DNA of 64,000 bases from Roseithermus sacchariphilus (GTDB taxonomy: Bacteria > Bacteroidota > Rhodothermia > Rhodothermales > MEBIC09517): the NCBI GenBank assembly GCA_003285105.1, contig CP030158.1, positions 4,512,449 to 4,576,448 of the forward strand, given 5' to 3'. Both the position numbers and the translations under genes were made by a program. Below the pieces are notes generated by a model, which was not told the origin of the DNA, ran no database searches, and saw only the letters and a list, made by a program, of their open reading frames with translations. Numbering within the stretch: the stretch's first letter is position 1; every line of letters begins with the position of its first letter. Shown here piece by piece: positions 32,763 through 41,669 of the stretch.

Positions 32763-35700
32763 ATGCACCTGGGCTCGATCCTGCACGTTCTGAAGACCGA
32801 CGAGGCACGGCCTTCTCTCGCTCCGACGGAGGCCGATCGCCCCGCGACCTCCGATGCGGAGGCTGCTGCGCCGCAGGGCGCCTTCGCGTCCCTGCTGGCC
32901 CACCTCTTCGGTCGGCTCATGGAGACGACGCCCTCGGAGGCCCCTGCCTCCGAGACGTCCGAGTCCCTGCCGCCGGCGGCTCCCACCCCGGCGGTGCTAC
33001 CCCCGTCGGCTCAAACGAAACCTGACCTCCCGGCCGCCCCCCTGGCACCCCCCCCGGCGGCCTCGGAGGACGCACCGGTGCCGGAATCACACACGACGGC
33101 AGCCCCGGCGGTCCACACGGAAACGCCCACCGTGTCTCTCCCCCTCTCCGAAGCTCCGGTGCCCTCCCGCATCGCGCCGAGCCGCCCCGTCCAGGCCGAA
33201 GCCGGCATGACCACAACGCCCCGCCCCGCTCCTGCGACGGCGGCGGAAACCGCGACGCCCCCGGAGACGAACCCCGTGCCGCAGAGGCCATCTGAAACGG
33301 CGTACACCGCCGCGCCCCGACCGGCGCCGGCCCCCGTGGCCCCGGGCACACCCGCATCGCCCGCACCCGCACCGGCATCTCCCGCACCGGCATCCCCCGT
33401 ACCGGCGACGTCAGCCAGCCCGACTCCCGGCGACGCCCCCGGCATATCCTCCCTGCCGGCAACCGCTCCGGTGACCACCGCACCGGCGACCGCCTCCGCA
33501 CAGGCAGCGGCACCGTCCACGCCAACCCCGGGGCCGGCCACCGTGCCGTCGGAGCCAGCAACGCCGACGCGGAGAGCGGAGGATGCCGCCCGCATCGTCC
33601 GTGCGGCCAACGCCCCGGCGCCGACAACCGCATCCGACGTCACGACGGCATCCACGCCCGCCTCCAACACGCCGGGCCAACCTCAACCGTCCGCCGACAC
33701 CCGGACCGCGGGCGACTCCGAACTGCCGGCGGCCGCGCGGCTCCGAACCGGCTCGCCCGACCTCCCGCCGTCCTCTGCTCCGGCGGCCACCCAGGCCCGT
33801 CCCGACACCCCGGCACCGCCCCGTGTAGCCGCACCCGATCGCGGCAGCACGGCCCCTGCAAACATGGCTGTCTCGGCGGAGGACGACGCCCCCGATTCGC
33901 TGCCCGGGCAGGTGCTAACCCTTCGCACCGCCCCACCCGGCGCCTCCACGCACGCCCGTCCCGAACGCCACGCCCCGCTGCCGACGCCTCAGATCCAGGC
34001 CGACGCGCCGGTCGACACCCCACCCACTCCTTCGCTCCAGGCGACCGGTCGGGCCGAGGCGATTCCCGTAGCGGCTGCCTCCGACCCGGCTGCCGAGCCG
34101 GCCGGGACACCCCCGTCCCCCGCGTCATTCGCCCCCGAGACGGCGGATGCGCCGGATGCCGTGCGAACGGCCCCGCCCCGGGAAGCCACCGGACTCCGAG
34201 AAGCCACCGAATCCCGGCCTGTCGCCCCCTCGCCAACGGCGGCCCGCCGGGAGGCGGTAGACTCCGAGAGGGCGGCACCTCCCGTCCGGCCGGACGCATC
34301 GGACGACGGCACCACGGCCGCGCGTCTCGCCCGATCCCGTACGACCCCTGCCCCACATCGCGTGGCCCCCGCTTCCACCCCGGCCGGCGAGCCGACCCGT
34401 CCGACGGCGCACGTGGCACCGTCTCCGTCGGCACCCGCACCCTCGGCCCCTCCGGCACCGGAGACGGCCGCGACCTCATCGCCCGCCATGCTCCCGCCGG
34501 ACACCCCGCAACCCGAGGCCCCGCAACCCGAGGCCCTGCAACCGGATGCACCGGCTTCGGAGTCAGGGACCCGGCCCACCGCAACCCGGACCGCCGCGGC
34601 ACAGACTCCGCCCGACCGGCGTCCCGCGGACACTCCGGCACCGCCGCACCGGGACACCCGCACCGCCGCCCGCCCCCGGGCCGCCGGCGCGAAGCCCGAT
34701 GACGCGTCGGCATCGGCCCGGCCCACCCCGGCCCCTCCGCCGGCGGGCCTCGCAACCCCGAGCGAACCGGTGACGCCCGGGCCATCTGCTCCCGCGGCAA
34801 CGCTTGCCGATCCGGCGGAAAGCCCCGCCACCCCGCCCGCTGCCGACGCCCGGCCCGACGCGTCAACGACGCCGACATCGCCCCGTCCGGCACCCACAAA
34901 CCGTCCGGAATCCGCACGATCCGCGGCCGATGGACCGCCTCGTGCCACCACCTCGCAAACAGGCACGGTGTTCGCCTCCTCTGCGGCCGTCGATGAAGGC
35001 CCCGCCACGGCCCCCGCATCGACACCGCTCTTTGACACAGCGACGACATCCCCTGCAGCGTCTACCCCGGCTACGGCCGACCCGGCCGCTGCACCGGGCG
35101 CGCCCGAGACGACGAAAGCGGCCGCCCATGCCGGCCCGCCGACCGGCGGGACCCGCACCGAGCCCTCGGACGCCCTCGATGCCTCGGCCGACGCCGCTCG
35201 CCCGAACACGGCAACGGCCCCTGCCGAGGACACCCGGTCCCATTCGGAACAGGGCGACGAGCACCGCCGGGATGGTGAGCGACGTGCCCCGGAACCCGAC
35301 GCGCGTCCGGCGACGGCCGCCCCGGCCCGGGCGGGCGAAGCCGCAAACATGCCGGCCCTCGAGCCGCTCCCGGCACCACCGGCCCCCGCCGACGGCCCGC
35401 CGGCAGCCTCCGACACGGATTCGCTGGCGGACCCCGTGCTGCCGGCCCTGCCGGCCGCCGACGCCGCACCCGGCGCCTCCGCCTCGCCGGCCCCCGCCCG
35501 CCCGGCACCGTCCGGGGAGGGGCGACCGGCGCACCACCTGCCCATGACGGCCGCCCAGCTGCGTGCCTCCATGGAACGGGTCACCGGCGGCGTCAACCTG
35601 AGCAACGGCTGGCAGGTGCTCGAGATGCGCCTCGACGAGGGAGACGGCACCATGACGATCCGCACCCACCGCACCGACGAGCGCGTGGCCGTCTCCGTAG

Positions 35701-35972
35701 CCTTCAGCGACCCGAGCCTCCGGGCGCTGGCCGCCACCCAGGCGGACCGGCTTCAGGAGGCGCTACAGGCCCGTTACGACCAGCAGGTGGATCTGTCGCT
35801 GATGCAAAGCGGCTCGGAGCATACCGGCTCCCGCCACCCGTCCGGGCAGCCGCAGGGTGGCCAGGATGCCACCGACGGCCCGCCGACGCTGCACGCCGCC
35901 GCCGTGGCGCCGGCCCCGGAGCCACCGGCCCTGCGCCGCAGCGGCCTCACGCCTCACGAATGGATCGGCTGA
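32763..35972 (+). CDS. fliK: hook-length control protein FliK, very long
   Basis: 1069 residues, over twice the typical FliK (about 400-500). Residues about 50-910 are extreme low-complexity Pro/Ala/Thr/Ser with few hydrophobics, presumably unfolded. The C-terminal domain is recognisable: TAAQLRASMERVTGGVNLSNGWQVLEMRLDEGDGTMTIRTHRTDERVAVSVAFSDPSLRALAATQADRLQEALQARYDQQVDLSLM matches Flg_hook (PF02120), the part that switches FlhB specificity. In other bacteria the length of the FliK rod-like part sets hook length, so a longer hook or a flexible ruler is possible. The ATG at 32763 follows the previous stop by 9 bp. Pure codon bias and frame show the whole length is coding. Confidence 0.85.
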   Translation: MHLGSILHVLKTDEARPSLAPTEADRPATSDAEAAAPQGAFASLLAHLFGRLMETTPSEAPASETSESLPPAAPTPAVLPPSAQTKPDLPAAPLAPPPAASEDAPVPESHTTAAPAVHTETPTVSLPLSEAPVPSRIAPSRPVQAEAGMTTTPRPAPATAAETATPPETNPVPQRPSETAYTAAPRPAPAPVAPGTPASPAPAPASPAPASPVPATSASPTPGDAPGISSLPATAPVTTAPATASAQAAAPSTPTPGPATVPSEPATPTRRAEDAARIVRAANAPAPTTASDVTTASTPASNTPGQPQPSADTRTAGDSELPAAARLRTGSPDLPPSSAPAATQARPDTPAPPRVAAPDRGSTAPANMAVSAEDDAPDSLPGQVLTLRTAPPGASTHARPERHAPLPTPQIQADAPVDTPPTPSLQATGRAEAIPVAAASDPAAEPAGTPPSPASFAPETADAPDAVRTAPPREATGLREATESRPVAPSPTAARREAVDSERAAPPVRPDASDDGTTAARLARSRTTPAPHRVAPASTPAGEPTRPTAHVAPSPSAPAPSAPPAPETAATSSPAMLPPDTPQPEAPQPEALQPDAPASESGTRPTATRTAAAQTPPDRRPADTPAPPHRDTRTAARPRAAGAKPDDASASARPTPAPPPAGLATPSEPVTPGPSAPAATLADPAESPATPPAADARPDASTTPTSPRPAPTNRPESARSAADGPPRATTSQTGTVFASSAAVDEGPATAPASTPLFDTATTSPAASTPATADPAAAPGAPETTKAAAHAGPPTGGTRTEPSDALDASADAARPNTATAPAEDTRSHSEQGDEHRRDGERRAPEPDARPATAAPARAGEAANMPALEPLPAPPAPADGPPAASDTDSLADPVLPALPAADAAPGASASPAPARPAPSGEGRPAHHLPMTAAQLRASMERVTGGVNLSNGWQVLEMRLDEGDGTMTIRTHRTDERVAVSVAFSDPSLRALAATQADRLQEALQARYDQQVDLSLMQSGSEHTGSRHPSGQPQGGQDATDGPPTLHAAAVAPAPEPPALRRSGLTPHEWIG

Positions 35973-35988
35973 GCCATCCCCTGTGCCC

Positions 35989-36675
35989 ATGGAAACGACC
36001 GCGCTGAACGGAACCGCCCCCCGGGCTTCCGACACCACCGCCCTGACGAATGCCGCCTCGCGGACCCTGGACCGCGACGACTTCTTGCTGATGCTGGTGA
36101 CGCAGTTGCAGAACCAGGATCCACTCAACCCCCTCCAGGGGCACGAGTTTGCCGCCCAGCTGGCCCAGTTCAGCAGCGTCGAGCAACTGACCAACATCAG
36201 CGAAGCCATCAAGGGCAGCCAGGAGGCCAACAACCTCCTCGCCCAGAGCATCAACAGCGGCGTGGCGGCCGGGCTGATCGGCAAGGAGATCGACGCGCTG
36301 GGCAACGAGCTCGGCTGGATCGGCGAACCCGTCCGGCTCGGCTTCGAACTGCCTCGCGCCGCCGCCAGCGTCGAAGTCAAGATCCTCGACGACACCGGCA
36401 AGACCGTGCGCACCTTCGACCTGGGCAAGGAAGCCGGCGGCCTGATCGACCTGACGTGGGACGGCACGGACGGCAACGGCAACGTGCAGCCCAACGGCCG
36501 CTACACCTTCGAGGTGACCGCCGTGGATGCCTCCGGAGAAGCCATCGGGGTCGACAACACCTACACCCGGGGCACCGTCGACCGCATCAGCTTCAGCAGC
36601 GAGGGCATCCGCCTGTGGATCGACGACCTGCCGGTCTCCATGTCCTCCGTCCTGACCGTCCGCAACCCGTCTTGA
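35989..36675 (+). CDS. flgD: flagellar hook capping protein FlgD
   Basis: 228 residues. FlgD is the scaffold cap on the growing hook. N-terminal LDRDDFLLMLVTQLQNQDPLNPLQGHEFAAQLAQFSSVEQLTNI is the family signature, followed by a FlgD Ig-like domain (VKILDDTGKTVRTFDLGKEAGGLIDLTWDGTDGNGNVQPNGRYTFEVTAVDASG). Start at ATG 35989; a GTG two codons upstream is possible. It follows fliK by 16 bp. Confidence 0.95.
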   Translation: METTALNGTAPRASDTTALTNAASRTLDRDDFLLMLVTQLQNQDPLNPLQGHEFAAQLAQFSSVEQLTNISEAIKGSQEANNLLAQSINSGVAAGLIGKEIDALGNELGWIGEPVRLGFELPRAAASVEVKILDDTGKTVRTFDLGKEAGGLIDLTWDGTDGNGNVQPNGRYTFEVTAVDASGEAIGVDNTYTRGTVDRISFSSEGIRLWIDDLPVSMSSVLTVRNPS

Positions 36676-36682
36676 GGAAGCC

Positions 36683-37087
36683 ATGGCCCTGAACGTCCGC
36701 CAGCTGGCTGCCCGCGTCGAGCCGGGCGCTGCAACCCGGCCTCCAGCCCGCGAAACGACCCGCACGGCCCCGTCCGCGCCCCGGACCTCCTTCGCCGACG
36801 TCCTGCAGCAGGCCCGAGAGGCGCGCCGCACGCCGGACTTCACCCTCTCGGCCCATGCCGCCCAGCGCGTCCAGCAGCGCGGCATCTCCCTGACCCCCGC
36901 GCAGCAGGACCAGATCCGCGACGCGTTTCAACAACTGGAAGCCTCGGGCGCCCGGGACGCGCTCCTGCTGCGCCCCGATGCCGCCTTCGTCGTCAACGTA
37001 CCCAACCGAACCGTCATCACCGCCATGAACCAGACCGAATTGCAACGCCGCGTCTTCACCAACATCGACAGCGCGCTGCTCCTCTGA
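36683..37087 (+). CDS. flagellar operon protein, TIGR02530-like
   Basis: 134 residues. Second half FTLSAHAAQRVQQRGISLTPAQQDQIRDAFQQLEASGARDALLLRPDAAFVVNVPNRTVITAMNQTELQRRVFTNIDSALLL matches the family found between flgD and flgE in many bacteria (TIGR02530): the SxHAxxRxxxRxI, then D(A)xFxVSVxNxTVITA and the VFTNIDSA ending. Function undefined; it is probably a hook assembly accessory. The N-terminal 50 residues are disordered. Starts 8 bp after flgD. Confidence 0.85.
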   Translation: MALNVRQLAARVEPGAATRPPARETTRTAPSAPRTSFADVLQQAREARRTPDFTLSAHAAQRVQQRGISLTPAQQDQIRDAFQQLEASGARDALLLRPDAAFVVNVPNRTVITAMNQTELQRRVFTNIDSALLL

Positions 37088-37246
37088 CCGCATCGCGCAA
37101 CGACCTTCGACCTTTACACAACCCGTAAGCCCAGTACCAGACCGATCCGGCAGGACCCACGCCCGGGAGCACCAGGCACGGGATGCCGGACCACAGCCGA
37201 CCGACCGACGCTGTGGATCCGTTGAACCTTTACCCGTACGTGTGCC

Positions 37247-38461
37247 ATGATTCGTTCTCTTCGCACCGGTATCACAGGACTTCGCAGCAGCCAGGTCCGC
37301 ATGGACGTCGTTGGCAACAACATCGCCAACGTGAACACCCAGGCCTTCAAGCGCAGCCGCGTGGCCTTCAACGAAGTGCTCGGGCAGCAGCTGCTCGGCG
37401 TCGGCCGGACGGCCGGCGGAACCGGTGTCAACCCCTCCTTCGTGGGCCAGGGCGTGGCCGTGGGCTCCATCGACCAGAACTGGACCCAGGGAGCGCTCGA
37501 AACCACCAACGTCGCCACCGACCTCGCCCTCAACGGCAGCGGCTACTTCGTCACGCAGGGCCTCGATGGTCAGATCCTCACCCGCGCCGGCAACTTCGTC
37601 TTCAACCAGGAAGGCATCCTCGTCACCGGCACCAGCGGGCTGAAGGTCCAGGCCTTTCGCATCGACGAGAACGGAGAGGTGGACATGAGCCAGCTCAGCG
37701 ACGTGCAGATCGACTTCGCCGCGCAGGCACCGCCCAAGTTCACCGAGAACATGGCCATCGGCGGCAACCTTCCGGCCGATGCCCCGATCGGCGAGGAAGT
37801 CACGCTCTCCAACAAGATCTACGACGAGCAGGGCAACGTCCTCAACGTGGTCACCCGCTTCACCAAGACCGCCGAGAACGAGTGGTCGTTCTCGATCGAG
37901 AACGACGAGGGAGGCTTCACGGCCGCCACCGGCACGATGACCTTCAACGTGGACGGCTCGCTCGACACCCCGGACAGCGTCGGGCTGACCTGGGACACCG
38001 ACTTCGTCACCTCCGGCGCTACGCTGACCGTCGACTTCTCCGGCATGACCCAGTACGGCGGCTCGTCGACGGCGACGGTGCGGGACCAGGACGGCTATGC
38101 GTCCGGCAAGATGTCCAGCTTCACCATCGACCCTTCGGGAACCATTAAACTCAACTTCACCAACGGCCAGCAAGAACGGGTCTACCAGCTGGCCATCAGC
38201 GACGTGGACAACCCGAACGGTCTGGAGCAGCTGGGCGAGAACTTCTACGCCCCCACCGCCGCCTCCGGCGAAACCGTGACGGGCCGCGCCGGCAACGAGC
38301 TGCAGACCACGATCGTGGCCGGTACGCTGGAGATGAGCAACGTGGACCTGGCCGAGGAATTCACCAGCATGATCATTGCCCAGCGAGGCTATCAGGCCTC
38401 CGCGCGGGTGATCACGACCTCGGACGAGATCCTGCAGGAAACCGTTCAGCTGAAGCGGTAA
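37247..38461 (+). CDS. flgE: flagellar hook protein FlgE
   Basis: 404 residues. Hook subunit, exported after the rod. N-terminus MIRSLRTGITGLRSSQVRMDVVGNNIANVNTQAFKRSRVAFNEVL; LALNGSGYFVTQGLDGQILTRAGNFVFNQEGILV; C-terminus AGTLEMSNVDLAEEFTSMIIAQRGYQASARVITTSDEILQETVQLKR. All FlgE marks are present. 159 bp separate it from the previous gene; no sigma54 or sigma28 site was convincing there. A strong terminator follows, closing the operon begun at flgB. Confidence 0.97.
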   Translation: MIRSLRTGITGLRSSQVRMDVVGNNIANVNTQAFKRSRVAFNEVLGQQLLGVGRTAGGTGVNPSFVGQGVAVGSIDQNWTQGALETTNVATDLALNGSGYFVTQGLDGQILTRAGNFVFNQEGILVTGTSGLKVQAFRIDENGEVDMSQLSDVQIDFAAQAPPKFTENMAIGGNLPADAPIGEEVTLSNKIYDEQGNVLNVVTRFTKTAENEWSFSIENDEGGFTAATGTMTFNVDGSLDTPDSVGLTWDTDFVTSGATLTVDFSGMTQYGGSSTATVRDQDGYASGKMSSFTIDPSGTIKLNFTNGQQERVYQLAISDVDNPNGLEQLGENFYAPTAASGETVTGRAGNELQTTIVAGTLEMSNVDLAEEFTSMIIAQRGYQASARVITTSDEILQETVQLKR

Positions 38462-38488
38462 TCCGTCTTTTGACCCGGCCCGGCCGGC

Positions 38489-38524
38489 AGGCCCCGCATC
38501 GCGCGTCGGTGCGGGGCCTTTTTC
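38489..38524 (+). terminator. terminator after flgE
   Basis: A 9-bp GC stem (GGCCCCGCA 38490-38498 with TGCGGGGCC 38510-38518) is followed by TTTTTCG. Ends the flgB-flgE operon and isolates the che promoter. Confidence 0.85.
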
Positions 38525-38582
38525 GTCGGCACGCCCGGCGTGTCGTCCTCCAGGTGCTCGGCCTTTCCCCGTCCGGGCGGAT

Positions 38583-38608
38583 TAAGTCTGCTGAAGAGAG
38601 GTCGATAC
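38583..38608 (+). promoter_or_regulatory. sigma28-type promoter for the chemotaxis operon
   Basis: TTAAG, 14 nt, GTCGATAC, just past the flgE terminator and about 80 bp before the cheW ATG. It would put the entire che operon in the late flagellar class. Confidence 0.58.
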
Positions 38609-38686
38609 GAGCCCTACCGCGCCGCACCGCTCACCGAACAGGTGGGCTGCCGCACGCTGTTTCGCAACAACCTGACTCCCGTGACC

Positions 38687-39175
38687 ATGAACACGCAGCA
38701 CACCGGCGACCTGCTCCAACTGGTCAGCTTCGTCATCGAGAACGAAGAGTTTGGCATCGACATCCTGACGGTGCAGGAGATCATCCGGCACGTCGACATC
38801 ACGCGCGTCCCGAACGCGCCCTCCTTCGTCGAGGGCGTCATCAACCTCCGCGGGCACATCGTGCCGGTGGTGGACCTGCGTAAGCGCTTCGGGTTGCCCT
38901 CCCGCACGCCGGACAAGGACACCCGCATCGTGGTGGTCGAGCTGGACAACCGGGTGGTCGGCTTCGTGCTGGATGCCGTCAAAGAAGTGACGCGGGTCGA
39001 CCGCAGCGTCATCGAGCCGGCCCCCGACCTGACGCTGGGCATCGACACGCATTACATCAAGGGCGTGGCGAAGCTCGAGGATCGGCTGCTGATCCTGCTG
39101 GACCTGAGCGAGGTCCTCAGCGTCGAGGAGCAGCAGTCGCTGACCCCGATCCAGGAAGAAGGAGTGCCGGCCTGA
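38687..39175 (+). CDS. cheW: chemotaxis adaptor CheW
   Basis: 162 residues. CheW joins CheA to the receptor tips. LVSFVIENEEFGIDILTVQEIIRHVDITRVPNAPSFVEGVINLRGHIVPVVDLRKRFGLP and the later VGFVLDAVKEVTRVDRSVIEPAPDL...YIKGVAKLEDRLLILLDLSEVLS are the full CheW fold. The ATG at 38687 is chosen because it begins just before the domain; the longer frame upstream overlaps the promoter. First gene of the che operon; the only free CheW in the window. Confidence 0.96.
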   Translation: MNTQHTGDLLQLVSFVIENEEFGIDILTVQEIIRHVDITRVPNAPSFVEGVINLRGHIVPVVDLRKRFGLPSRTPDKDTRIVVVELDNRVVGFVLDAVKEVTRVDRSVIEPAPDLTLGIDTHYIKGVAKLEDRLLILLDLSEVLSVEEQQSLTPIQEEGVPA

Positions 39176-39181
39176 TTCGCC

Positions 39182-39790
39182 ATGCGTCAGCAGCGACTCA
39201 TCGCAGCGGCCGCCCTCGTCTGGGTGCTGCTCGTCGGGGGCGGCTGGTGGCTGCTCACCGACTACGCCACGCGCCCGGCGCCGGTCGGGGCGGTGCCGGG
39301 CCTGTGGCCGGCCGACGCGGAGCTGGCCCCTCCGGCCGGCCGGGCGTCGCTGGTGATGCTGGCACACCCGCGCTGCCCCTGTACCCGGGCCAGCCTCCAC
39401 GAGCTGGAACGCATCATGGCCCGCGCCGGAGAACGCCTGCAGGCCCACGTCCTGTTCTACCGGCCCCCGCAGGAACCCGATGCCTGGGCGCACACCGACC
39501 TCTGGCGCCTGGCCGCCGCCATCCCCGGCGTGACCCCCCACGTGGACCCGGACGGCCGGAATGCCGGGCGCTTCGGGGCGCTGGCCTCTGGCCAGGTGGT
39601 CCTCTACGACCCGAACGGCCGTCTGCTCTTCCACGGCGGCATCACCGCCGGGCGCGGCCATGAGGGCCTCAACGCCGGCCGCCAGGCCATTCTCGCCTAC
39701 GTGCGGGACGGCACCCCCGATGCCCCGCAGGCCCCCGTCTACGGCTGCTTCATCCGGGGCGAGGTCCGTTCCGATTCCCTCGGGGCGTAG
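39182..39790 (+). CDS. RedB-like thioredoxin-fold membrane protein
   Basis: 202 residues. An N-terminal signal anchor (residues 7-26), then [42 protein letters not shown]: a thioredoxin-like beta-alpha-beta start with a CPC motif (Cys65, Cys67) instead of CxxC. A later [25 protein letters not shown] gives the second half of the fold. I recall such proteins annotated as RedB; redox chemistry is not proven. It begins only 6 bp after cheW and precedes the chemoreceptor, hence cotranscribed with them. Confidence 0.72.
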   Translation: MRQQRLIAAAALVWVLLVGGGWWLLTDYATRPAPVGAVPGLWPADAELAPPAGRASLVMLAHPRCPCTRASLHELERIMARAGERLQAHVLFYRPPQEPDAWAHTDLWRLAAAIPGVTPHVDPDGRNAGRFGALASGQVVLYDPNGRLLFHGGITAGRGHEGLNAGRQAILAYVRDGTPDAPQAPVYGCFIRGEVRSDSLGA

Positions 39791-39831
39791 CCGAGCCCGG
39801 CCATTCAATCGTAACCACACACGCCATCGTC

Positions 39832-41661
39832 ATGAAAGCGACTGCCCTGCATCCGTCCCAGAGCCCGCCGGCCGGGATTGCCGACGAGGCCCGCGCACTC
39901 TACGTGCGTATGCAACGTGACACGTTCGTGCGCACCGACCGCATCTTCGGCCTGCTGATGATCCTGCAGTGGCTGGCCGGCATCGTGCTGGCCTTCGTCG
40001 TGTCCCCGCGCACGTGGATCGGCGAGGCGAGCGCGACGCACCTGCACGTCTACGCGGCGGTGCTGCTGGGGGGCCTGATCTCGCTCGTGCCCGCGGCCCT
40101 GGCCTTCCGGCGGCCCGGCGCCCCCTACACGCGCTACGCCATCGCCGCCGGGCAGGTGCTCACCTCCGGCCTGCTCATCCACCTGACCGGCGGCCGCATC
40201 GAGACGCACTTCCACATCTTTGCGTCCCTCGGCCTGCTGGCGGCCTACCGCGACTGGAAGGTCATCATCGTGGCCGCGGCCGTGACGGCCGCCGACCACC
40301 TCCTGCGCGGCCTCGTCTACCCCGAGTCGATCTTCGGCGTCACCACGGCCGACGTGTGGCGGGTCGTCGAACATGCCTGGTGGGTGGTGTTCATGGTCCT
40401 CTTCCTCCTCAAGGCCGATCGGGAATCGGTGAAGGAGCAGCGCGCCCTGGCCGAGACACAGGCCCGTGCCAACGCCATGAACGCGCAGAACGAGGAGCTC
40501 CTCCGCAAAGCCGAGGCCCAGCAGGCGCGCCTGACCGAGCAGAGCACCGAGTTGCAGGAGGCCATGACCGTCCTGGACACGCAGCAGCGGTATCTGCAGG
40601 AAAACGTGGAGTTGATGCGCCGCCAGATGGCCGCCTTCGCCGACGGCAACCTGGCCGTCCACCTGCCGACGGACCGCGAGGGCGCCGTTCGCACGCTCTT
40701 CGAGGGCTTCAACCAGGCCGTGCAGAACATCCGGGAGACCCTGGACCACGTCAACCAGATCGTCGAGACGACGGCGGCGTCGGCCTCGCAGATCAGCAGC
40801 TTCACGGAAGAACTGGCGGCGGCCTCGCAGCAACAGTCGGCACAGGCCCAGGAGGTGGCGGCCGCCGTGGAGGAGATGGCCCGCACCATCGTCGACAACG
40901 CGCAGAACGCCTCGCGCACGGCCGCCGTGGCTCAGGAGAACGGGCGGCAGGCCCAGGAAGGCAGCGAGGTGGTGCGGCTGACGGTCGAGAAAATCAGCCG
41001 CATCGCGGACGTCGTGCGGTCCTCCGGCCAGACCATCGAACGCCTCGGCGACTCCAGCCAGGAGATCGGCGAGATCATCTCGGTGATCGACGAGATTGCC
41101 AACCAGACGAACCTGCTGGCGCTCAACGCCGCCATCGAGGCGGCCCGCGCCGGCGACCAGGGCCGCGGCTTCGCCGTCGTGGCCGACGAGGTGCGCAAAC
41201 TGGCCGAACGGACCACCTCGGCCACGCGACAGATCACGGAGATGATCAACACCATCCAGGCCGACACCCGGGCCGCCGTGCAGGCCATGCAGGAAGGCAA
41301 CCGGGAGGTCGAGGAAGGCATCCAGCTGGCCGACCAGGCGCGCGCCGCGCTGGAACGCATCGTGGCGGGCGTCCAGGAGACGATGGAAGTCATCACCCAG
41401 ATCGCCGCCGCCAGCGAGCAGCAGTCGGCCACCAGCGAAGAGATCGCCCGCAGCGTCGAGGCCATCTCGGCGGTCTCTGCCGAGTCGGCCGACGGCATCG
41501 GCCACATCGCCCGTGGCGCCGATGAACTGTCCAACGAAACCCACCTGCTGCGGCAGCTCTTGAGCCGCTTCCGGTTCGACGCCCCGGCGCCGTCCTCCGG
41601 GACGCCTCCGGCGGCCTCGCGGTCGTCCCGGGCGGCCTCCGTCCATTCACCTCAAGCCTGA
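39832..41661 (+). CDS. methyl-accepting chemotaxis protein, multi-spanning sensor
   Basis: 609 residues. Instead of a periplasmic sensor it has five or six membrane helices in residues about 38-205, with several His at the membrane edge ([56 protein letters not shown]). Such integral sensor modules occur in receptors and kinases and may bind small or hydrophobic ligands. A coiled coil (about 205-275), a HAMP-like segment around [14 protein letters not shown], then the MCP signalling domain with the hairpin [48 protein letters not shown] follow. No C-terminal pentapeptide tether is seen. It is in the che operon. Confidence 0.92.
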   Translation: MKATALHPSQSPPAGIADEARALYVRMQRDTFVRTDRIFGLLMILQWLAGIVLAFVVSPRTWIGEASATHLHVYAAVLLGGLISLVPAALAFRRPGAPYTRYAIAAGQVLTSGLLIHLTGGRIETHFHIFASLGLLAAYRDWKVIIVAAAVTAADHLLRGLVYPESIFGVTTADVWRVVEHAWWVVFMVLFLLKADRESVKEQRALAETQARANAMNAQNEELLRKAEAQQARLTEQSTELQEAMTVLDTQQRYLQENVELMRRQMAAFADGNLAVHLPTDREGAVRTLFEGFNQAVQNIRETLDHVNQIVETTAASASQISSFTEELAAASQQQSAQAQEVAAAVEEMARTIVDNAQNASRTAAVAQENGRQAQEGSEVVRLTVEKISRIADVVRSSGQTIERLGDSSQEIGEIISVIDEIANQTNLLALNAAIEAARAGDQGRGFAVVADEVRKLAERTTSATRQITEMINTIQADTRAAVQAMQEGNREVEEGIQLADQARAALERIVAGVQETMEVITQIAAASEQQSATSEEIARSVEAISAVSAESADGIGHIARGADELSNETHLLRQLLSRFRFDAPAPSSGTPPAASRSSRAASVHSPQA

Positions 41662-41669
41662 CCGAGCCC

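Noticed and set aside
33640-35737. Long minus-strand open frames opposite fliK
   Set aside because: They mirror the Pro/Ala/Thr low-complexity region as Gly/Ala/Arg/Ser text. FliK has the recognised C-terminal domain and fits the operon direction.
37146-37190. GGCACGGGATGC upstream of flgE as a sigma54 promoter
   Set aside because: GG and GC are only 10 nt apart rather than 12, which sigma54 does not normally accept.
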